Shown piece after piece: positions 1 to 8,609 of a stretch of DNA of 27,497 nucleotides. Numbering within the stretch: position 1 is the stretch's first letter; every line of letters starts with the position of its first letter. The notes under the pieces are model-generated. The model was given only the letters and a program-made list of their open reading frames with translations. It had not been told where the DNA came from and searched no databases. The position numbers were made by a program, and so were the translations under genes. The stretch comes from Clostridiales bacterium (GTDB lineage: Bacteria > Bacillota > Clostridia > Oscillospirales > Acutalibacteraceae), in NCBI GenBank assembly GCA_019415925.1, contig DXYG01000031.1:1-27497 (forward strand), written 5' to 3'.

Positions 1-8
1 ATCTAAAA

Positions 9-20
9 ATATGTTAAAAT
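9..20 (+). promoter_or_regulatory. Extended -10 promoter element of the acyltransferase gene
   Basis: TATGTTAAAAT lies 34 bases before the start of the gene at 54. The same TGTTAAAAT extended -10 occurs in front of two other plus-strand genes here (7091-7096 and 14224-14229), each with a -35 box 17 bases upstream. The matching -35 box would fall just left of the window, so it cannot be checked. Confidence 0.5.
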
Positions 21-53
21 TATTTATATACTGTTTTCTGAGAGGATATAAAA

Positions 54-2903
54 ATGGATATTCAAAAATTGCAAAGCCGAAACACCGCTATGGACATAAT
101 CCGAATAGTTGCGGCTTTTACCGTTCTTTCGGTTCATTTCTTTTTACACAACGGATTTTACAGTCAGACTGTAGAAGGCGTACCAATGTATATAATGGTG
201 CTTATGCGCACGTTATTCTCTGTTTGCGTTCCTCTTTTTATGATTCTTACGGGTTATCTGATGAGTCATAAAACGCTGAGCAGGAAGTATTATTCTGGTA
301 TTTCTAAGACGCTGATTATCTTTGTGCTTGCAACTCTTGCCTGTATGATTTTTAAGACTATACACGACAATGAGCATTTTACGCTGAAATCGTTTGTTTT
401 AGGTACGCTTGATTTTACGGGAGCAAACTACTCGTGGTACATAGAAATGTATATAGGTTTGTTTCTGCTTATCCCATTTCTGAATCTTGCTTATAACAAA
501 CTTAAGAATAAAAGGCAGAAGCAGGTTCTTGTACTGACTCTTGTTTTTCTTACGATTATTCCTACTGTATTCAACATTTTCAATTTTGACAACCCTGCGT
601 GGTGGTCAGACCCCAAAACTTCGGATACATTTGCAAAGCTTATTCCGAGCTGGTGGATGGGAATTTATCCGATTACATACTACTTTACGGGTTGCTATAT
701 CCGTGAGTACGGAATAAAGCTTAAAACAAGAAGTACGCTTGTGCTGTTTTTGCTTGCAATTCTTATATTCGGTACATTTAACTACTACAGAAGCTACGGT
801 ACTACTTTTAAATCGGGTACATATGTTTACTGGTACGGCTTTGAGCCTTATGTGCTTTCTGTTTTGCTTTTTGTAATGCTGAGCAGAATAAAGACTGAAA
901 ATATGAATGAAAAAGTTAAGTTCGTGCTGTGGAAAGTTTCTGACTTAGCACTTGGAATTTATCTTATTTCATACATATTTGATATGCTCGTTTATCCTGT
1001 GCTTAATGCAAAAATCAATCCTATGACAGACAGACTTCCTTTTTATTTTGTAGCAGTTCCGATTGTTTTTGTATGCTCAATGCTGGCTTCTGCAATAATG
1101 AATGTTGTTGCAAAATATATTCATTTACTCTTTAAAAAGCTTGTAGAGTTTGTCAAAGCACAGCGTCAGCGAGCTGATAAATACAAATGGCAGGATTATC
1201 TGTTTATTGCACTTATGGCCGGCGGGTTGATATTTGCATTCTGGAAGTGCGTTTACGGCTTTGGCGGAAACGACGAGGCGTTTTACCTTACTGTTCCTCA
1301 AAGGTTTAATATGGGTGATGCTCTGATAAAAGACGAATGGCATCTCTCGCAGATGTCGGGATTTCTTCTTATGCCTTTTGTATGGCTTTTCACTACAATT
1401 ACGGGTTCCACTCAGGGAATTATCCTTGCCGCAAGAGTGCTTTATATTCTCTTCCATACAACCGTTTCTGTTGTTATTTATTCACGCATAAGAAAATACG
1501 GATACGTTTCTGTTTTCGCATCGGTTCTTTACTTTATATTTACACCATATGATATTATGGCTATGAGCTATAACACTATGGGACTTGACTTTGTTACACT
1601 TGCGGGTGTAATAATGGGAACGGCAAGCTATAAAAAGAAACTTCCTCTTATTATAAGCGGAGTTGCGTTTGCCGCAGCAGTGCTGTGCTGTCCGTACCTT
1701 GCAGTTGCATATATACTTTACGGAATATGTGTTCTGATTCATACATTTATCAAGAACAAGGACACAAAATTTATACTTAAAAGCGAATTATTCACAGGCA
1801 AGACTTTCCTGTTTTTCAGCATAGGAATATTTGCCCTTGCCGCAGTATTTTTGATTTTTGCGCTTACAAGGGTAAGCATTAAGGAAATTATTGATTATCT
1901 CCCCTATCTTATGACCGACCCTGAGCATCCTCAGATTGCGCTTGGTACAAGGTTCGGTATGTACTTTAATTCCATCTACAACTGCCACAGCCACTTTAAA
2001 ATTGCGTTGTTCAGTTACATTGCAATGATGGTTATTATGATTATTGACCGCAAGCGCAAATATCACCGCTCACTTTACCTTATTGTTACAACGGCAATTG
2101 TAATTTTCTGTTATGTATTGCTCCTTCCCGAGCTTACATATGCGACCTACAATGCAATTATGTTCCCGCTGATTTTCATAGGAATTACGTCGTATATTCT
2201 GTGCGAAAACAAACCTAAACCGCTTTTCGCAAGCCTGTTTGTACTCGGTATAATTTATTCGTTTGCGATTTGTTTCTCATCAAATCAGTATTTCTACGTA
2301 ATTTCAATGGTAATTACTTCTTCTAATATTGCAAGCTACGTATTTCTTGCACAGCTTTTAAGAGAAATGAAAACATCACAGGATAACATTGAATATGCTG
2401 TCTGGGTAAAAAGAGGAAGCTTTCTTTTTGTAGCATTTATGATTTTCCTACAGGCTGCTTTTCAGATTACTGTCAAGGCTGAGCACTGCTTCTGGGAATC
2501 AGGAAACACAAGCAACCTCACTGCTCAGATTCAGAACGGTCCTGCAAAGGGAATATACACAAACGTCAATAACTGTAATACCTATGAGCAGATTTACAGC
2601 GACTTACAGTATTATAAAAGCAAACCAAAGGATAAGATTCTTTTCCTCACGGCAAAAACATGGTGTTATCTTGCGGTAGATTTCCCATACGGAACATTAT
2701 CGGCGTGGATTTCGGGCGAAAATCCTTCAAGCGTTGAAAGGTTAAAGACATACTACAGCGTAAATCCTGAAGAAATTCCAAAATACATTTATATTCCTAA
2801 AGACTCACAATGGGATTTCACAAACATCTATAGTGACGCTTATTCATACGGATATTCCTTTGAAGAGAATGAAATCAGCTATAAACTTGAGAAAATTAAC
2901 TAA
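54..2903 (+). CDS. Two-domain membrane protein: acyltransferase-3 fused to a GT-C-like membrane domain
   Basis: A 949-residue multi-spanning membrane protein. Residues about 10-365 look like an acyltransferase-3 (OafA/YrhL-type) domain with about ten hydrophobic helices; the family's R-X10-H motif is visible as R17 and H28. These enzymes move acyl groups onto cell-surface glycans. A basic linker (about 366-380) leads to a second hydrophobic domain (about 385-835) with an acidic loop, GNDEAFY, after its first helix. That arrangement resembles GT-C/PMT-type glycosyltransferases, but this part is inferred from topology only. The C-terminal 115 residues are soluble and presumably extracytoplasmic. 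The start is supported by GAGAGGAT six bases upstream. The neighbours, a sugar phosphomutase and a polysaccharide ABC exporter, fit a cell-envelope glycan role. The acyltransferase half is fairly sure, the second half tentative. Confidence 0.8.
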   Translation: MDIQKLQSRNTAMDIIRIVAAFTVLSVHFFLHNGFYSQTVEGVPMYIMVLMRTLFSVCVPLFMILTGYLMSHKTLSRKYYSGISKTLIIFVLATLACMIFKTIHDNEHFTLKSFVLGTLDFTGANYSWYIEMYIGLFLLIPFLNLAYNKLKNKRQKQVLVLTLVFLTIIPTVFNIFNFDNPAWWSDPKTSDTFAKLIPSWWMGIYPITYYFTGCYIREYGIKLKTRSTLVLFLLAILIFGTFNYYRSYGTTFKSGTYVYWYGFEPYVLSVLLFVMLSRIKTENMNEKVKFVLWKVSDLALGIYLISYIFDMLVYPVLNAKINPMTDRLPFYFVAVPIVFVCSMLASAIMNVVAKYIHLLFKKLVEFVKAQRQRADKYKWQDYLFIALMAGGLIFAFWKCVYGFGGNDEAFYLTVPQRFNMGDALIKDEWHLSQMSGFLLMPFVWLFTTITGSTQGIILAARVLYILFHTTVSVVIYSRIRKYGYVSVFASVLYFIFTPYDIMAMSYNTMGLDFVTLAGVIMGTASYKKKLPLIISGVAFAAAVLCCPYLAVAYILYGICVLIHTFIKNKDTKFILKSELFTGKTFLFFSIGIFALAAVFLIFALTRVSIKEIIDYLPYLMTDPEHPQIALGTRFGMYFNSIYNCHSHFKIALFSYIAMMVIMIIDRKRKYHRSLYLIVTTAIVIFCYVLLLPELTYATYNAIMFPLIFIGITSYILCENKPKPLFASLFVLGIIYSFAICFSSNQYFYVISMVITSSNIASYVFLAQLLREMKTSQDNIEYAVWVKRGSFLFVAFMIFLQAAFQITVKAEHCFWESGNTSNLTAQIQNGPAKGIYTNVNNCNTYEQIYSDLQYYKSKPKDKILFLTAKTWCYLAVDFPYGTLSAWISGENPSSVERLKTYYSVNPEEIPKYIYIPKDSQWDFTNIYSDAYSYGYSFEENEISYKLEKIN

Positions 2904-2943
2904 AATATATAACTGTCACACTTAATTATCGGCAATATAAAAC

Positions 2944-2972
2944 TTGTAATTTTTTCTGTTTTATGGTATATT
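2944..2972 (+). promoter_or_regulatory. Sigma-A type promoter for the phosphomutase gene
   Basis: TTGTAA (2944-2949), a 17-base spacer and TATATT (2967-2972) stand 79 bases before the start of the phosphomutase gene. The intergenic stretch 2904-3051 holds no gene and no clear terminator, so some read-through from the upstream membrane-protein gene is possible. Confidence 0.55.
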
Positions 2973-3051
2973 TAATAGTGCTTAATCTGAAAATAAAGGG
3001 TTTTCGGATATTTGTGAGCATATACCTAAAACTATTCTTGGGGGTATTATT

Positions 3052-4773
3052 ATGGAAATTATAAAGGCATATAATGAATGGTGTAAAAATGCTATAGAAG
3101 ATAAAGACTTAATTACTGAACTCGAAAGCATAAAAAATGATGAAAATGAGATTTACGAGCGTTTTTACACTTCGCTCAAGTTTGGTACTGCCGGTCTGCG
3201 TGGTATTATAGGCGCAGGCACAAACAGAATGAATATCTACGTTGTACGTCAGGCTACGCAGGGACTTGCAAATTATATTCTTAACAAATACGGCAAGGGT
3301 GCTGTTGCAATTTCTCACGACAGCAGAATTAAAGCTGATTTATTTATGATTGAGGCTGCAAGAGTACTTGCTGCTAACGGCATCAAGGTTTATATTACCA
3401 AAGAGCTCCAGCCTACTCCCGTACTTTCATATCTTGTACGTTACTTTAAGTGTCAGGCAGGCATTATGGTAACTGCAAGCCACAACCCTGCTGCATATAA
3501 CGGTTATAAGGCTTACGGCGAGGACGGCTGTCAGATGACTGATATTGCCGCTACAGCCGTATATGACGAAATCTGCAAACTCGATATTTTTAATGACGTT
3601 AAGACTATTGACTTTGACAAAGCTTTAGAATCAGGTATGATTGAATATGTTGACGAAAGCGTTTATGAAACATATCTTGACAAAGTTATGGAACAGCAGG
3701 TAAATCCCGGAATCTGCAAAGACGCTGATTTAAAGGTTGTTTACACTCCGCTTAACGGTGCAGGCAATAAGCTTGTAAGAAAAATTCTTGGCAGAATCGG
3801 CGTAACAGATATAACTGTTGTTAAGGAGCAGGAGCTTCCCGACGGCAACTTCACAACATGCCCCTACCCCAATCCCGAAATCAAAGAAGCTCTTGCAAAA
3901 GGTCTTGAGCTTTGCGAAAAAGAACAGCCTGACCTTCTGCTTGCCACTGACCCCGACGCAGACAGAGTAGGTATTGCAGTAAAGGATTATGACGACAGCT
4001 ACCGCCTGATTACAGGTAACGAGGACGGCGTAATGCTGACAAATTACATTCTTTCCTGCAAAAAGGCAAACGGAACTCTTCCCGAAAAGCCCGTTGTTGT
4101 TAAAACAATTGTTACTACAAAGCTAATTAACAAGCTTTGTGAAAAATATGGCTGTGAGCTTAAGAATGTTCTTACAGGATTTAAGTATATCGGCGAAATT
4201 ATTTTAAATCTTGAAAAGAATCACGAAGAAAACCGTTACCTCTTCGGCTTTGAGGAAAGCTACGGTTATCTTTCGGGAACTTATGTAAGAGATAAAGACG
4301 CTGTTGTTGCTTCTATGCTCGTTTGTGAAATGGCAGCTTTCTACAAAAAGCAGGGCAAGTCGCTTGCAGAAGTGATTGACGGTCTTTATGAGGAGTTCGG
4401 CTATTACCTAAACAAAACCTACTCATTTGAATTTGAGGGTGCTGCAGGAATGCAGAAAATGTCCGACATTATGAGCAGTGTAAGAGATAATATGCCCGAA
4501 ACAATTGATAAATATAAGGTTGTAAAGGTCTGTGACTACCTGCTTAAGAAAGAAACTGACATTACAACAGGTAAAGACAGCGACATCAATCTTCCCAAGT
4601 CAAACGTTATTTCGCTTAATCTCGAGGGTGACAATGCTGTTATAATCCGTCCGAGCGGTACAGAGCCGAAAATAAAACTTTACATTACCGCTGTAGGTTC
4701 TGACAAAGCAGATGCAGAGGCAATCTGCAAATCCCTTGTAAAATCTTCAAAAGAACTTCTCGGTATTGAATAA
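3052..4773 (+). CDS. pgcA: Phosphoglucomutase/phosphomannomutase (alpha-D-phosphohexomutase)
   Basis: Interconverts hexose 1- and 6-phosphates through a phosphoserine, supplying glucose-1-phosphate for sugar nucleotide and envelope glycan synthesis in the cytoplasm. At 573 residues it matches the long Firmicutes PgcA/PGM2-like class. Visible motifs in order: the substrate loop KFGTAGLRG near residue 43, the catalytic serine loop TASHNP (141-146, S143), the magnesium loop DPDADR (300-305), the sugar-binding loop GFEESYGY, and the phosphate-binding RPSGTEPK starting at R533. All key residues are present. The start lies behind a G-rich ribosome site (TTGGGGGTATT) and its own promoter. A hairpin terminator follows directly. 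The family is certain; glucose versus mannose preference cannot be read from sequence. Confidence 0.93.
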   Translation: MEIIKAYNEWCKNAIEDKDLITELESIKNDENEIYERFYTSLKFGTAGLRGIIGAGTNRMNIYVVRQATQGLANYILNKYGKGAVAISHDSRIKADLFMIEAARVLAANGIKVYITKELQPTPVLSYLVRYFKCQAGIMVTASHNPAAYNGYKAYGEDGCQMTDIAATAVYDEICKLDIFNDVKTIDFDKALESGMIEYVDESVYETYLDKVMEQQVNPGICKDADLKVVYTPLNGAGNKLVRKILGRIGVTDITVVKEQELPDGNFTTCPYPNPEIKEALAKGLELCEKEQPDLLLATDPDADRVGIAVKDYDDSYRLITGNEDGVMLTNYILSCKKANGTLPEKPVVVKTIVTTKLINKLCEKYGCELKNVLTGFKYIGEIILNLEKNHEENRYLFGFEESYGYLSGTYVRDKDAVVASMLVCEMAAFYKKQGKSLAEVIDGLYEEFGYYLNKTYSFEFEGAAGMQKMSDIMSSVRDNMPETIDKYKVVKVCDYLLKKETDITTGKDSDINLPKSNVISLNLEGDNAVIIRPSGTEPKIKLYITAVGSDKADAEAICKSLVKSSKELLGIE

Positions 4774-4790
4774 AATCCAAATAAACTTAA

Positions 4791-4821
4791 ACGGCTGTTC
4801 GCTTTGATAGTGAACAGCCGT
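4791..4821. terminator. Bidirectional intrinsic terminator
   Basis: The 10-bp arms ACGGCTGTTC (4791-4800) and GAACAGCCGT (4812-4821) lie between the convergent phosphomutase and ABC ATPase genes. A/T-rich tracts lie on both sides, so it can serve both strands. Confidence 0.8.
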
Positions 4822-4836
4822 AAATTAATATATCTG

Positions 4837-6108
4837 TTAATTTGTATTATCAACCTCTATTTCATCCATAAGTACACTTCCCCACGCTTTCTGCCAGCGA
4901 TTGCCGTTATGCTCAGGCATTCTTTTGCGAAAACGTAGTCCTGCCGCAATTTCAACGCTTTCATACGGTAGAGTATCGCTTTTTCTGTTGTAGAAAACAT
5001 AGCGTGTGTAATATCCTCCTCTTGCAATCTGAGCAATATTGATTTTAAAACGCATAGATACTTTTTCGCCCTTTTTGCCTGAATAAAAATCTTCAATAAC
5101 AAAAGCAGTAACAGGAAAACGCCTGTAATCACTCACTTCAACACGCAGACACAGATTATCAATATCCTTCTTATTCTGCCACTCAAGCTCAAGCGGCATT
5201 ATTTCGTCATTATAAAACAAATTGTCTGTCTTACCATAGTAGCCTGCCCGTAAAAGCTCAATGTCATTACGCTTGCAAGGCTCTTTATGACTTCCGTTAT
5301 AGTCATAGAAAGCAAAATCGTCCTGTTCACCGCCGAGATAAATTTTTATAGCGTTTTCAACGTCGCCGTCAAAAATCTTTTTACCGTGGTCAAGTACAAT
5401 GCATCTGCTGCAAAGCTCTCTTATTGTGTTCATATTGTGGGAAACGTAAAGTACAGTGCGGTTTTCATTCAATGCAAGCTCACGCATTTTAGCAATACAC
5501 TTTTTCTGAAACTGCATATCTCCCACCGCAAGCACCTCGTCCATTATGAGAATTTCAGCGTCAAGGTGAGCGGCTACGGCAAAGGCAAGCTTTACAAACA
5601 TTCCCGAAGAATAGCGTTTTACGGGAGTATCGATAAACTTTTCGCACTCGGAAAATTCAATGATTTTGTCGATTTTTTCTGATATCTCTGCTTTGTTCAT
5701 TCCGAGGATTGCGCCGTTGAGATAAATATTCTCCCTGCCCGTAAGCTCACCGTGAAATCCTGTTCCGACTTCAAGCATACTTGCAATTCTGCCTCTGAAG
5801 CTGATTTCACCTTCTGTAGGAGAAGTTACTCGTGACAAGAGCTTTAAAAAAGTTGACTTTCCTGCTCCGTTAGCACCGATTATTCCGACTCTCTCTCCCC
5901 TGTCAATTTCAATATCAAGAGAATCAAGTGCCAGAAAACGGTCGCCTGCACTGTACTGATTTGCTCCGATTTTCAGATTAGGGTCATCTTTTCCTCTTTT
6001 TCGTGCATACCAGCTTTGCAAATCATGCCTTAAAGTACCTGAGCCGATTACTCCGAGCTTATATTCTTTTGTTAGATTTTCGGTTTTAATTACACAATTT
6101 TCTCTCAT
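4837..6108 (-). CDS. ABC polysaccharide exporter, ATP-binding subunit (Wzt/TagH type)
   Basis: Cytoplasmic ATPase of an ABC-2 exporter for undecaprenyl-linked polysaccharide or teichoic acid. Of its 423 residues, about 1-250 form the nucleotide-binding domain: Walker A GANGAGKST (78-86), signature YSSGM (166-170), Walker B ILIMDE (186-191) and the switch histidine H224. About 275-423 form an extra C-terminal domain like the carbohydrate-binding region of Wzt proteins, which is longer than in minimal TagH. The N-terminal extension before the Walker A (LRHDLQSW) is typical of the polysaccharide-exporter subfamily. The start lies three bases after the permease stop and has only a weak ribosome site, suggesting translational coupling to that gene. 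The exported glycan is unknown. Confidence 0.88.
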   Translation of the reverse strand: MRENCVIKTENLTKEYKLGVIGSGTLRHDLQSWYARKRGKDDPNLKIGANQYSAGDRFLALDSLDIEIDRGERVGIIGANGAGKSTFLKLLSRVTSPTEGEISFRGRIASMLEVGTGFHGELTGRENIYLNGAILGMNKAEISEKIDKIIEFSECEKFIDTPVKRYSSGMFVKLAFAVAAHLDAEILIMDEVLAVGDMQFQKKCIAKMRELALNENRTVLYVSHNMNTIRELCSRCIVLDHGKKIFDGDVENAIKIYLGGEQDDFAFYDYNGSHKEPCKRNDIELLRAGYYGKTDNLFYNDEIMPLELEWQNKKDIDNLCLRVEVSDYRRFPVTAFVIEDFYSGKKGEKVSMRFKINIAQIARGGYYTRYVFYNRKSDTLPYESVEIAAGLRFRKRMPEHNGNRWQKAWGSVLMDEIEVDNTN

Positions 6109-6111
6109 TTT

Positions 6112-6953
6112 TCAGACCGTATCAATAAAATTCTTTTCTACCTGATTGAACACTATCATACCTAATATCAGAATTACGGCAGTTACAACTGCGCTTATCA
6201 AAAGATAAATCCACTCAAAACTGCCGCTGCCGAGGAAAGCATATCTGAATGTTTCTACAATAGGTGCAACAGGATTGAGAAGCATAATAAAGCGGAAGCT
6301 TTCCGGAATCTGCGAAACGGGATATACTACGGGTGTAAGATACATCCATAGCGTTAAGCCAAAGGATACCAGTACATTTAAATCACGATACTTTGTTGTC
6401 AGGGATGAAATAATCAGACCCGTACCCGTACCCAGAAAAGCAATATGTATCAAAAAAAGCGGAAGTGCAAGCACAAGAAAATTCGGGTGAACATTCGCAC
6501 CTGTTAAAGCGTATACCGCAACGAGAATTGCAAACATAATAAACTGAACAAAAAAGTTATTGAGTTATAGATTATTCCCGACAAAGGCATTACAAGGCGA
6601 GGAAAATACACCTTTCCGAATATTCGTGCATTACTCAGAAAAGTAGACGAGGCACGGTTAAAGCAGTTGGAAAAGTAAGACCATAAAATATTACCCGACA
6701 TATAGAACAGAAACTGCGGAATACCGTCGGTAGAGATATTCGCAATCATTCCGAAAATAACGGTAAAAACAAATGTTGAAAGGAACGGATTTATTACAAT
6801 CCAGAGAGGTCCGAGAACTGTCTGCTTATATACATTCTTTAAATCACGCTTAACAAAAAGAATAGCAAGGTCACGGTATTTCCATAGCTCTTTTAAATTG
6901 AGGTTAAAAAGTCCTCTTTTTGCACTGACTACAGTTACATTGCTGTTTTGCAT
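6112..6953 (-). pseudogene. ABC polysaccharide exporter permease (Wzm/TagG type), frameshifted
   Basis: Integral membrane subunit of the exporter, broken into two frames. The 5' part (6953 to about 6556) starts MQNSNVTVVS and runs through the cytoplasmic coupling region and the first helices to ...PLSGIIYNSITF. The 3' part continues in another frame as FVQFIMFAILVAVY and ends at 6112. Adding one A to the six-A run at 6550-6555 (plus strand) would join the halves into a 280-residue protein, the normal size of this ABC-2 permease family, with no other defect. It is the promoter-proximal gene, with a strong ribosome site (GGGAGGGG). Real mutation, slippage-based phase variation, ribosomal frameshifting and a sequencing or assembly indel all remain possible. 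Confidence 0.82.
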
Positions 6954-6989
6954 CTTACCCCTCCCTTATCAAAATATATTCTGAAATAA

Positions 6990-7018
6990 ATTTTAGCACA
7001 ATAATTATTTAGTGTCAA
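6990..7018 (-). promoter_or_regulatory. Sigma-A promoter of the ABC exporter operon
   Basis: On the minus strand TTGACA (7018-7013), a 17-base spacer and TAAAAT (6995-6990) stand about 40 bases upstream of the permease start. It is divergent from the CPBP protease promoter in the 167-bp gap 6954-7120. Confidence 0.75.
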
Positions 7019-7067
7019 TTTTTTGAGATTAAATCTGTTGTATTAAAACATACTTTATCGTTTTTCC

Positions 7068-7096
7068 TTGAATTATCGCTGTTAGTATGTTAAAAT
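7068..7096 (+). promoter_or_regulatory. Sigma-A promoter of the CPBP protease-tadA unit
   Basis: TTGAAT (7068-7073), a 17-base spacer ending in TATGT, and TAAAAT (7091-7096) form an extended -10 promoter 25 bases before the start at 7121. Confidence 0.72.
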
Positions 7097-7120
7097 ATTT
7101 AAACTGGAAGTGATAAAATA

Positions 7121-8134
7121 ATGATATATAATTCAACACCGAATTTCAACAGACAGAATTATTTAAGATTCTGTCAGGAACGTACAATAAAAAAGACAGC
7201 AAGCGGCTTAGGCTTTTTTGTGTTTGCATATCTTGCATCAATGTATGCATCTTCAATTGGCTTAGGAATTATGTTCGGAGCAGCGTCGTTTGCATCAATT
7301 GATACAGTGTCAGTATTTTTTCTTGAAATATTCATTTCTGTTTTTTCTGCATTTATACCCGGTCTGTTTTACTTTTTATTTTCGGGCAGAAGTATGTCGG
7401 AAACTATTAAAACAAGCTATGTCCGTCAAAAGGAATTATGGGCATTAGTGTTTATCGGAATGGCTGTTGCAATGGTTGCTAACACCGCTTCGGATATGGT
7501 GCAGACTAACTTTACGTTTTTCGGGCTTCAGAACTCGGTCAGTATGTCTGAAAATGTTTCAAATCATTTGGAAATTGTTCTCTACATTATTTCAACCGCT
7601 ATAGTGCCTGCCTTTGCAGAGGAATTTGCGTTCAGGGGTATATTAATGGGTACTTTACGTAAGTTCGGAGACTCATTTGCAATAATTACCTCTGCAATTG
7701 TATTCGGTGCAATGCACGGCAATATTGCTCAGATTCCGTTTGCTTTTATCCTCGGTCTTGTTTTAGCTTACGTTGACTGCAAAACAAATTCAATTCTTCC
7801 GTCAATCATCATTCATTTCTTAAATAATTTTTATGCCGTTATGCTTGATATTCTGCAAAGTACCGGCGTGTTCAACGACAGAATTTTTATGATGATTTAC
7901 TTCTTTCTGATTGCTTCTTTCTGTATTCTCGGTTTGATTTCGTTCTTTTATCTCATTAAAAAGGATAAAAATTATTTCAGAATTTCCGACAAAGCAATTC
8001 AGCAAAGTGATAATCAGATTTCAAATCTGCTTAGCCTCAAGGAAAAAATGAAAGCATTTTTCATCAATCCCGGAGTAATATTTGTTCTTAATGTATTTAT
8101 TATTGAAACCGTCACAAGCTTAAAGGTTGTATAA
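7121..8134 (+). CDS. CPBP family intramembrane metalloprotease (CAAX protease/Abi type)
   Basis: A membrane protein of 337 residues with about seven to eight hydrophobic helices. The family's catalytic pattern is complete: EEFAFRG (E167, E168, R172), FGAMHG with H199, and IHFLNN with H232. Bacterial CPBP proteins cleave within or near membrane segments and act in peptide maturation, self-immunity to bacteriocins or regulation; the substrate here is unknown. The start follows GGAAGTGAT. The stop at 8134 is only two bases before tadA, so both are probably read from the promoter at 7068. No bacteriocin-like small gene is visible nearby. The C-terminus after the last helix is polar (about 295-320), then hydrophobic again. 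Confidence 0.85.
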   Translation: MIYNSTPNFNRQNYLRFCQERTIKKTASGLGFFVFAYLASMYASSIGLGIMFGAASFASIDTVSVFFLEIFISVFSAFIPGLFYFLFSGRSMSETIKTSYVRQKELWALVFIGMAVAMVANTASDMVQTNFTFFGLQNSVSMSENVSNHLEIVLYIISTAIVPAFAEEFAFRGILMGTLRKFGDSFAIITSAIVFGAMHGNIAQIPFAFILGLVLAYVDCKTNSILPSIIIHFLNNFYAVMLDILQSTGVFNDRIFMMIYFFLIASFCILGLISFFYLIKKDKNYFRISDKAIQQSDNQISNLLSLKEKMKAFFINPGVIFVLNVFIIETVTSLKVV

Positions 8135-8136
8135 AT

Positions 8137-8577
8137 ATGATAAACGAGTTTATGCTTGCGGCATATGAAATGGCTAAGCAGGCTTATGACGACGGTGAAG
8201 TTCCCGTTGGCGCAGTTATTGTAAGAAATAATGAAATAATAGCAAGAGGCAGAAACAGACGTGAAAAAGCAAAGAACGCACTTCTTCACGCCGAGATTGA
8301 AGCTATTGACAACGCCTGTAAAACTCTGGGTGGTTGGAGATTATGGAACTGCGAGTTGTATGTTACACTTGAACCCTGTCCAATGTGTGCGGGTGCAATA
8401 ATCAATGCGCACATACCAAAGGTTTACTTCGGCGCTTATGATTTTAAAAACGGCTCCTGCGGTACAATTACAAATCTCTTTGAAATGCCGTATAATTTCA
8501 AGCCCGAATGTGTCGGCGGAATTATGGCTGATGAATGTTCGGCTTTGCTTAAAGATTTTTTTAAAAAATTAAGGTAA
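8137..8577 (+). CDS. tadA: tRNA-specific adenosine-34 deaminase
   Basis: Deaminates adenosine 34 of tRNA-Arg(ACG) to inosine in the cytoplasm, which lets it read three arginine codons. At 146 residues it has the usual TadA length. The zinc and catalytic motifs are intact: HAE (H51, E53) and PCPMC (80-84, C81 and C84). The segment after it (NAHIPKVYFGAYDFKNGSCGT) is typical of TadA rather than of free-nucleoside deaminases. It begins two bases behind the CPBP gene, so it is likely co-transcribed, and it ends at a hairpin shared with the convergent YnbB-like gene. Confidence 0.93.
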   Translation: MINEFMLAAYEMAKQAYDDGEVPVGAVIVRNNEIIARGRNRREKAKNALLHAEIEAIDNACKTLGGWRLWNCELYVTLEPCPMCAGAIINAHIPKVYFGAYDFKNGSCGTITNLFEMPYNFKPECVGGIMADECSALLKDFFKKLR

Positions 8578-8580
8578 ACT

Positions 8581-8609
8581 AAAACGCTTGGTTAATTGCC
8601 AAGCGTTTT
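8581..8609. terminator. Bidirectional terminator whose loop holds the stop codon of the opposite gene
   Basis: Perfect 11-bp arms AAAACGCTTGG (8581-8591) and CCAAGCGTTTT (8599-8609) are followed by T residues, just after the tadA stop. The minus-strand gene ending at 8592 has its TAA inside the 7-base loop, so the last codons of that gene form one arm of the hairpin. Confidence 0.88.

Noticed and set aside
2904..3051. Riboswitch before the phosphomutase gene
   Set aside because: The leader is short and A/T-rich with no stable pairing; only a promoter and a ribosome site are supported.
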